From Lojkania enalia (Eukaryota; Ascomycota; Dothideomycetes; Pleosporales), in NCBI GenBank assembly GCA_010094045.1, contig ML986578.1, positions 186,001-250,000 of the forward strand: DNA of 64,000 nt, in the 5' to 3' direction. Positions within the stretch are counted from its first letter, which is position 1. Every line of letters starts with the position of its first letter. The translations under genes were made by a program, and so were the position numbers. Below the pieces are notes generated by a model. It ran no database searches. It was not told where the DNA came from and saw nothing but the letters and a program-made list of their open reading frames with translations. This document shows, piece by piece, positions 59,616 to 64,000 of this stretch.

Positions 59616-62353
59616 ATGATTCTGTATCGCTCGTTTATTCAACTTTGCTTAATTGTAATATTTACCTCACGAAGTGTAAGTGCTTTAGCAATCGAGAAGC
59701 GCATACCAGTACCTGCAGGATATGTAGCACCGCCGTACTACCCAGCTCCTCGTGGAGGATGGACATCTGATTGGAGTGAGAGCTATAGGAAAGCGTCGAT
59801 GCTTGTGTCAAATTTGACACTGGCTGAGAAGACTAACATCACAGCTGGAACCGGAATATTCATGGGAAGATGTGTTGGCAACACAGGCAGCGCGCTACGT
59901 GCTGGCATCCCTCAGCTGTGTTTACAAGATGGACCCCTCGGTATTCGGAACTCCGATCACAACACTGCCTTCCCCGCCGGCATCACTGTTGGAGCCACGT
60001 GGGATAAAGATCTCATGTACGCTCGTGGTGTTGCTTTGGGAGAAGAATTTAGGGGCAAAGGCATCAATATTTATCTTGGACCGAGTGTTGGACCACTGGG
60101 CAGGAAGCCACGAGGAGGAAGAAACTGGGAAGGGTTTGGTTCCGGTTAGCATTACTACTCCCACCCTAGCTGATATAGTTCGAGCTAAACACTTTCAGAT
60201 CCTGTGCTGCAAGCATTTGGTGGGGCCTTGACCATTGAGGGTGTCCAAAGTCAGGGTGTCATTGCTACGATCAAACATTTGATCGCCAATGAGCAAGAGA
60301 TGTACCGAATGTATAATCTCTTCCAGCCCGGTATTAGCTCAAATTTGGACGATAGGACGCTTCACGAGCTCTATCTTTGGCCCTTTTCCGAGGGCGTACG
60401 TTCTGGAGTAGGCTCAGTGATGATTGCATACAATGCTGTGGGTCACATTCATTCTCGATTTGAATTGTGAAACCTAACATAAATTAGGTCAATGGGTCAG
60501 CGTGCTCACAGAACAGCTATTTGATCAACGGCATCTTGAAAGACGAGCTCGGATTCCAGGGTTTTGTTATGTCCGACTGGCTAGCGCAAATCAGCGGCGT
60601 TGCCTCAGCATTAGCTGGCCTCGACCTCAGTATGCCTGGAGATGTGCACACTATACCTCTCCTAGGGAATTCTTACTGGATGTACGAGCAGACAAGGTCG
60701 GTATTGAATGGCAGTCTGCCGCTAGATCGGCTAAATGATCAAGTGACCCGAATTTTGGCAACATGGCTTCAAATGGGTCAGGATCAGGATTATCCCCCAC
60801 CAAATTTCGACACCAATACCCAGGATGCTGAAGGTCCTCTCTACCCTGGGGCTCTCTTTAGCCCTACGGGTGTGGTCAATCATTTCGTGAACGTACAAGG
60901 AAACCATGCCGAAGTCGCACGGGAAATTGCTCGAGACGCTATCACGCTTCTCAAGAACGTCAATGGGGCGCTTCCACTAAGCCAAAATGCCGCGATCAAG
61001 GTATTTGGTACAGATGCCGAGAAAAATCCGGACGGTATCAATTCGTGTGACGATCAGGGATGTAATAAAGGGACATTAGGAATGGGATGGGGCAGCGGCT
61101 CTTCAAGGTATCCTTATCTCGACTCTCCAATTGATGCTCTCAAGAAGCGAGGCGTGAATTATCAATTCTTCAACACGGACAACTTCCCCTCCAACTCGAA
61201 CCCTTCACCCAACGACACCGCGCTGGTCTTTATAACTGCGGATTCTGGCGAGAATTATATTACAGTCGAAGGGAATCCCGGTGATAGGACTAGTGCAAAC
61301 CTCAACGCCTGGCATAATGGCGATAAACTCGTCAAAGACGTGGCCGCACAGTACGGCAACGTAATTGTAATAGTGCATACAGTTGGACCGATACTTATGG
61401 AAGAATGGGTTGACCTGCCTTCTGTAAAAGCAGTCCTTTTTGCGCATCTGCCAGGACAAGAAGCTGGTGATTCTCTCGCCCAAGTGCTTTTCGGGGATGT
61501 CTCGCCCTCGGGTCACCTTCCCTATACCATTCCGAAGTCCGAGTCCGACTACCCGGAAAGCCTCTCTCTCGTCGGTTTCCAAGTAGGACAACCCCAAGAT
61601 ACCTTTTCCGAAGGGTTATATATCGACTACCGACATTTCAACAAGGAGAATATAACACCCCGCTACGCATTTGGTTACGGCTTGAGCTACACAACATTTA
61701 CCTTCTCAAATGCCAGCGTCACTGCTATCACACCTTTGACATCAGTGCCACCAACGCGGCCAGCGAAGGGAGAAACGCCGTCTTACTCGACCGCTATTCC
61801 TCCAGCTTCAGAAGCATATTGGCCCTCAAACTTTGACCGCATATGGCGTTATCTCTACTCATGGCTCGAAAAATCCGATGCCGACGCAGCTGCTAGTGCT
61901 GCAAACTCTAGCAACAAATACCCATATCCTGAGGGCTATTCGGACGTTCAGAAACCTGGACCTCCAGCTGGTGGTGCACAGGGCGGGAATCCGGCTCTCT
62001 TCGACGTTGCTTATGATATCTCGATCACCGTCACAAACACCGGGCGAGCAGCCGGCAAAGCTGTTGCACAATTGTACGTACAATTTCCCAGCGGCAATCC
62101 CCTCGACACTCCAATTATCCAATTACGCGATTTTGCGAAGACAGGCGCCTTGGCAGTAGGCCAGAGCCAGGAGCTCAGGTTGCGGGTCACGAGAAAGGAT
62201 CTTAGTGTCTGGGACGTTGTGAGCCAAAACTGGATCATTCCAAATCTAGAGGGCGACTATGGGATCTGGATTGGAGAGTCTTCAGACGCGCTATCCCTAC
62301 GATGTGGAACCCAGTCTGGTACTTGCGAAGAGGGGGTCCCAAGCCCCGTATAA
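59616..62353 (+). CDS. Secreted GH3 beta-glucosidase, 877 aa, two introns
   Basis: This enzyme hydrolyses beta-glucosides such as cellobiose outside the cell. Exons 59616-60144, 60199-60437 and 60488-62353 join in phase. The ATG at 59616 gives a signal peptide ([20 protein letters not shown] then VSALA). The GH3 N-terminal barrel has [39 protein letters not shown], the NWEGFGSDP junction and KHLIANEQE. The nucleophile Asp286 sits in [10 protein letters not shown]. The C-terminal alpha/beta domain includes [13 protein letters not shown] and [13 protein letters not shown] fibronectin-III-like domain closes the protein ([16 protein letters not shown] then [17 protein letters not shown]). Several NxS/T sites suggest glycosylation. 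The linker at about residues 700-770 is longer than in bacterial relatives, as in Aspergillus beta-glucosidases. It ends TAA. Confidence 0.93.
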
Positions 62354-62461
62354 ACCACACAAGCCTCACCTCATTTCTTATATATAATAGTTAAACTTCT
62401 AATGCATATACTCGTTACTCTAAACAAACACCACACAGCCCATCCCAGCTCCCTCAATCCC

Positions 62462-63359
62462 TCAGATCTTGGACGCTCTACTCTCCCCCGCATATCCCTT
62501 GCCCCTATGCAACCACCCTTTCCCATTCGGCAAGTACCCCCGCTGTTCCATAGCCCTAATATGCTCCTTATTCCCCATCCACCACCCAATGACCTCCGAC
62601 CTTCGAATAAACATCTCCATATCCTCCTTCGTCCTCCACCGCCCATAGATCCTCGCTCCAACCTCATCATCTAGGCTCGCAAACGCCATATACGTCAGCA
62701 CGCCGCCAGCCCCTTTGCCCGCCGTTTCTTGCTTCTCAACGTTATCGACGAGGGATTGGAGCGAGGCGAGGAGAGTGTCACGGGCGGAAGGTGAAGTGCA
62801 GGTTATGCGGACGTCTTGCATAATTCCGGCCTCGGATTTGTCACCTGGGAGATCGAGAAAGCCGGCGACGAGGCGGTAGTGGTTGAGGTCTAGCCCCGTG
62901 GTTGAGGCTGCGGGGATGAGTTCTAAGAATTTGGCCATGGCGGGGGAAGATAGGTGGCCCTTAGGGCCATATAGATCCTACCAAAGAATCTTCAGTAGGC
63001 GGGAGAGAGATGTAGGGAAAACTGAGGGCTGTGGATAAGATGGAATTAAGGGGGTCGGGAATGGGCTTACGTCGCGGGTTCCATAGACTTCGAAGGCAAA
63101 CATGCTTGTCGTTTTTGAGAAGTTGTGGGCGTAGTCCAGCGGGATGCCGAAATAGTAGGTTTTGGTACTGGGCTCCTGGGTCCAGACGTATTTTGCGAGG
63201 TCATCGTATGCTGCTTGCCACTGGAGGTAATTAGAATTGTGTTATTAAATATTCCGTGACGGATTGTCAGGGGATGGGGCAGAGTGGGTGGAGACTTACA
63301 TCGTTGTATCGATCTGGGACAAAGTTGCAGTTTGCAAAGAGGTAAAAGTCATTCGACAT
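62462..63359 (-). CDS. ABM-like (dimeric alpha/beta barrel) protein, 241 aa, two introns
   Basis: Exons 63359-63300 (MSNDFYLFANCNFVPDRYND), 63220-63071 and 62977-62462 join in phase to 241 residues and end TGA. There is no signal peptide, so the protein is probably cytosolic. It contains two similar halves: FANCNFVPDRYND with YVWTQEPSTKTYYFG, and SLVDNVEKQE with VLTYMAFASLDDEVGARIYGRWRTKEDME. This matches the antibiotic-biosynthesis-monooxygenase (ABM/NIPSNAP-like) fold, in which each half contributes one ferredoxin-like repeat. No catalytic residue can be assigned. It converges tail-to-tail with the beta-glucosidase (108 bases apart), so their 3' UTRs may overlap. Confidence 0.7.
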
Positions 63360-64000
63360 GATGCCCTTGGTTCTGGCAAATGAGGAAATATGTACCGTTT
63401 GGAGCCCAGGCCTCGGAGAGGAAAATGCACGTTCTTACAATTGCCGAAGCGCCAGCTATCTATTCTCTATATACCTCGTATCACGAGTATTTCTCGTTAG
63501 CAAAAGTTTGGTCTCCACCTATTTATCCGTAGACTTGAATCCTTTAATGTTGATAAACTGATCACGACACCCGATGTTTCTAAGTTCATGGATGTGGCCT
63601 TGCATTAGTTCGTCAATCCGGCTATCCGCACCCACATCCAAGGTGGAGAACAGATCACTACACCCAACGCCGAGGCCCAACTTGGAGGTCACTACACCCC
63701 AGATTCTGTGGAACTTTATGTAGGTCAGAACGTCGATTGAGGGCCCAATAGCTTTGTGGACTTGTTTATCCGGATTGTGTTTGAGAGGCTAGTAAATTTG
63801 GAAATATGTTAATTGATCTTGATCGTATAGGTCACCACTGATGCAGCTCATGAAGAGTGTGATACGTGGAACTTGAGCGTTAGGATGGCCAATATCTAGT
63901 TGCTTCATATAGTATTATGAAGCAACTTTTTGGTGTATTGAATTAAACCCATATCTTTCAGCATGTCGACGTTGAATCCCCTCTAAATATTGTTATTATA
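63360..64000. other. Intergenic at the right edge
   Basis: Promoter region of the ABM-like gene and AT-rich DNA beyond it. No gene recognised up to the window end. Confidence 0.4.

Overview
The window is nuclear DNA of a filamentous ascomycete (Pezizomycotina). Evidence: short GT...AG introns (about 43-90 nt) with ctaac/taac-type branch motifs, two Zn2Cys6 regulators, a HET-domain gene, a GH3 beta-glucosidase, a pogo/Fot1-like transposon remnant and degenerate gene relics. I cannot place it below subphylum; Leotiomycetes would fit but is a guess.

Layout. 0-5 kb: a possible transposase N-terminal fragment at the left edge (-), a Zn2Cys6 regulator (+) and a decayed SRPK-like kinase relic (+). 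5.4-7.6 kb: a multi-intron MFS transporter (-). 8.3-8.9 kb: a small single-pass membrane protein (-). 9.7-11 kb: a G1/S cyclin (-) with an apparently long leader. 12.8-21.1 kb: a gene-poor block, GC-rich then AT-rich. 21.1-27 kb: the PP1 catalytic subunit (-) and a leucine-rich-repeat protein (-). 27-32.7 kb: another gene-poor block. 32.7-38.8 kb: one 2,001-codon frame (-) for a large disordered protein, broken only by two in-frame TAG codons. 39.1-40.9 kb: mitochondrial ATP synthase delta subunit (-) and a 90-residue tail-anchored-like protein (-). 43.4-44.5 kb: a secreted-protein gene (+) whose only in-frame stops are one TGA and four TAG. 46.7-51.4 kb: a Cys-rich/F-box-like protein (+) and a second Zn2Cys6 protein (+). 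51.9-54.3 kb: a HET-domain gene (-) with TAG at two signature Trp positions plus two TGA. 54.6-56.5 kb: an FAD oxidoreductase (-). 56.8-57.4 kb: an internally deleted pogo-like transposon with matching inverted ends. 59.6-63.4 kb: a secreted GH3 beta-glucosidase (+) converging on an ABM-like protein (-).

Most notable signal. Three separate genes keep open, frameshift-free frames except for stops that are all TAG or TGA, with no TAA. In the HET gene both TAGs sit at invariant Trp positions. Each such stop is one A-to-G step from TGG. This is the signature expected of genes whose stops are corrected by A-to-I mRNA editing (UAG to UGG), known from sexual stages of some filamentous ascomycetes. 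It could also come from recent G-to-A (RIP-like) damage at Trp codons. A truly decayed gene in the same window (the SRPK relic) has TAA stops and a frameshift, which is the contrast. TAG is a normal terminator here (PP1 and the tail-anchored gene end in TAG), so genome-wide recoding is excluded.
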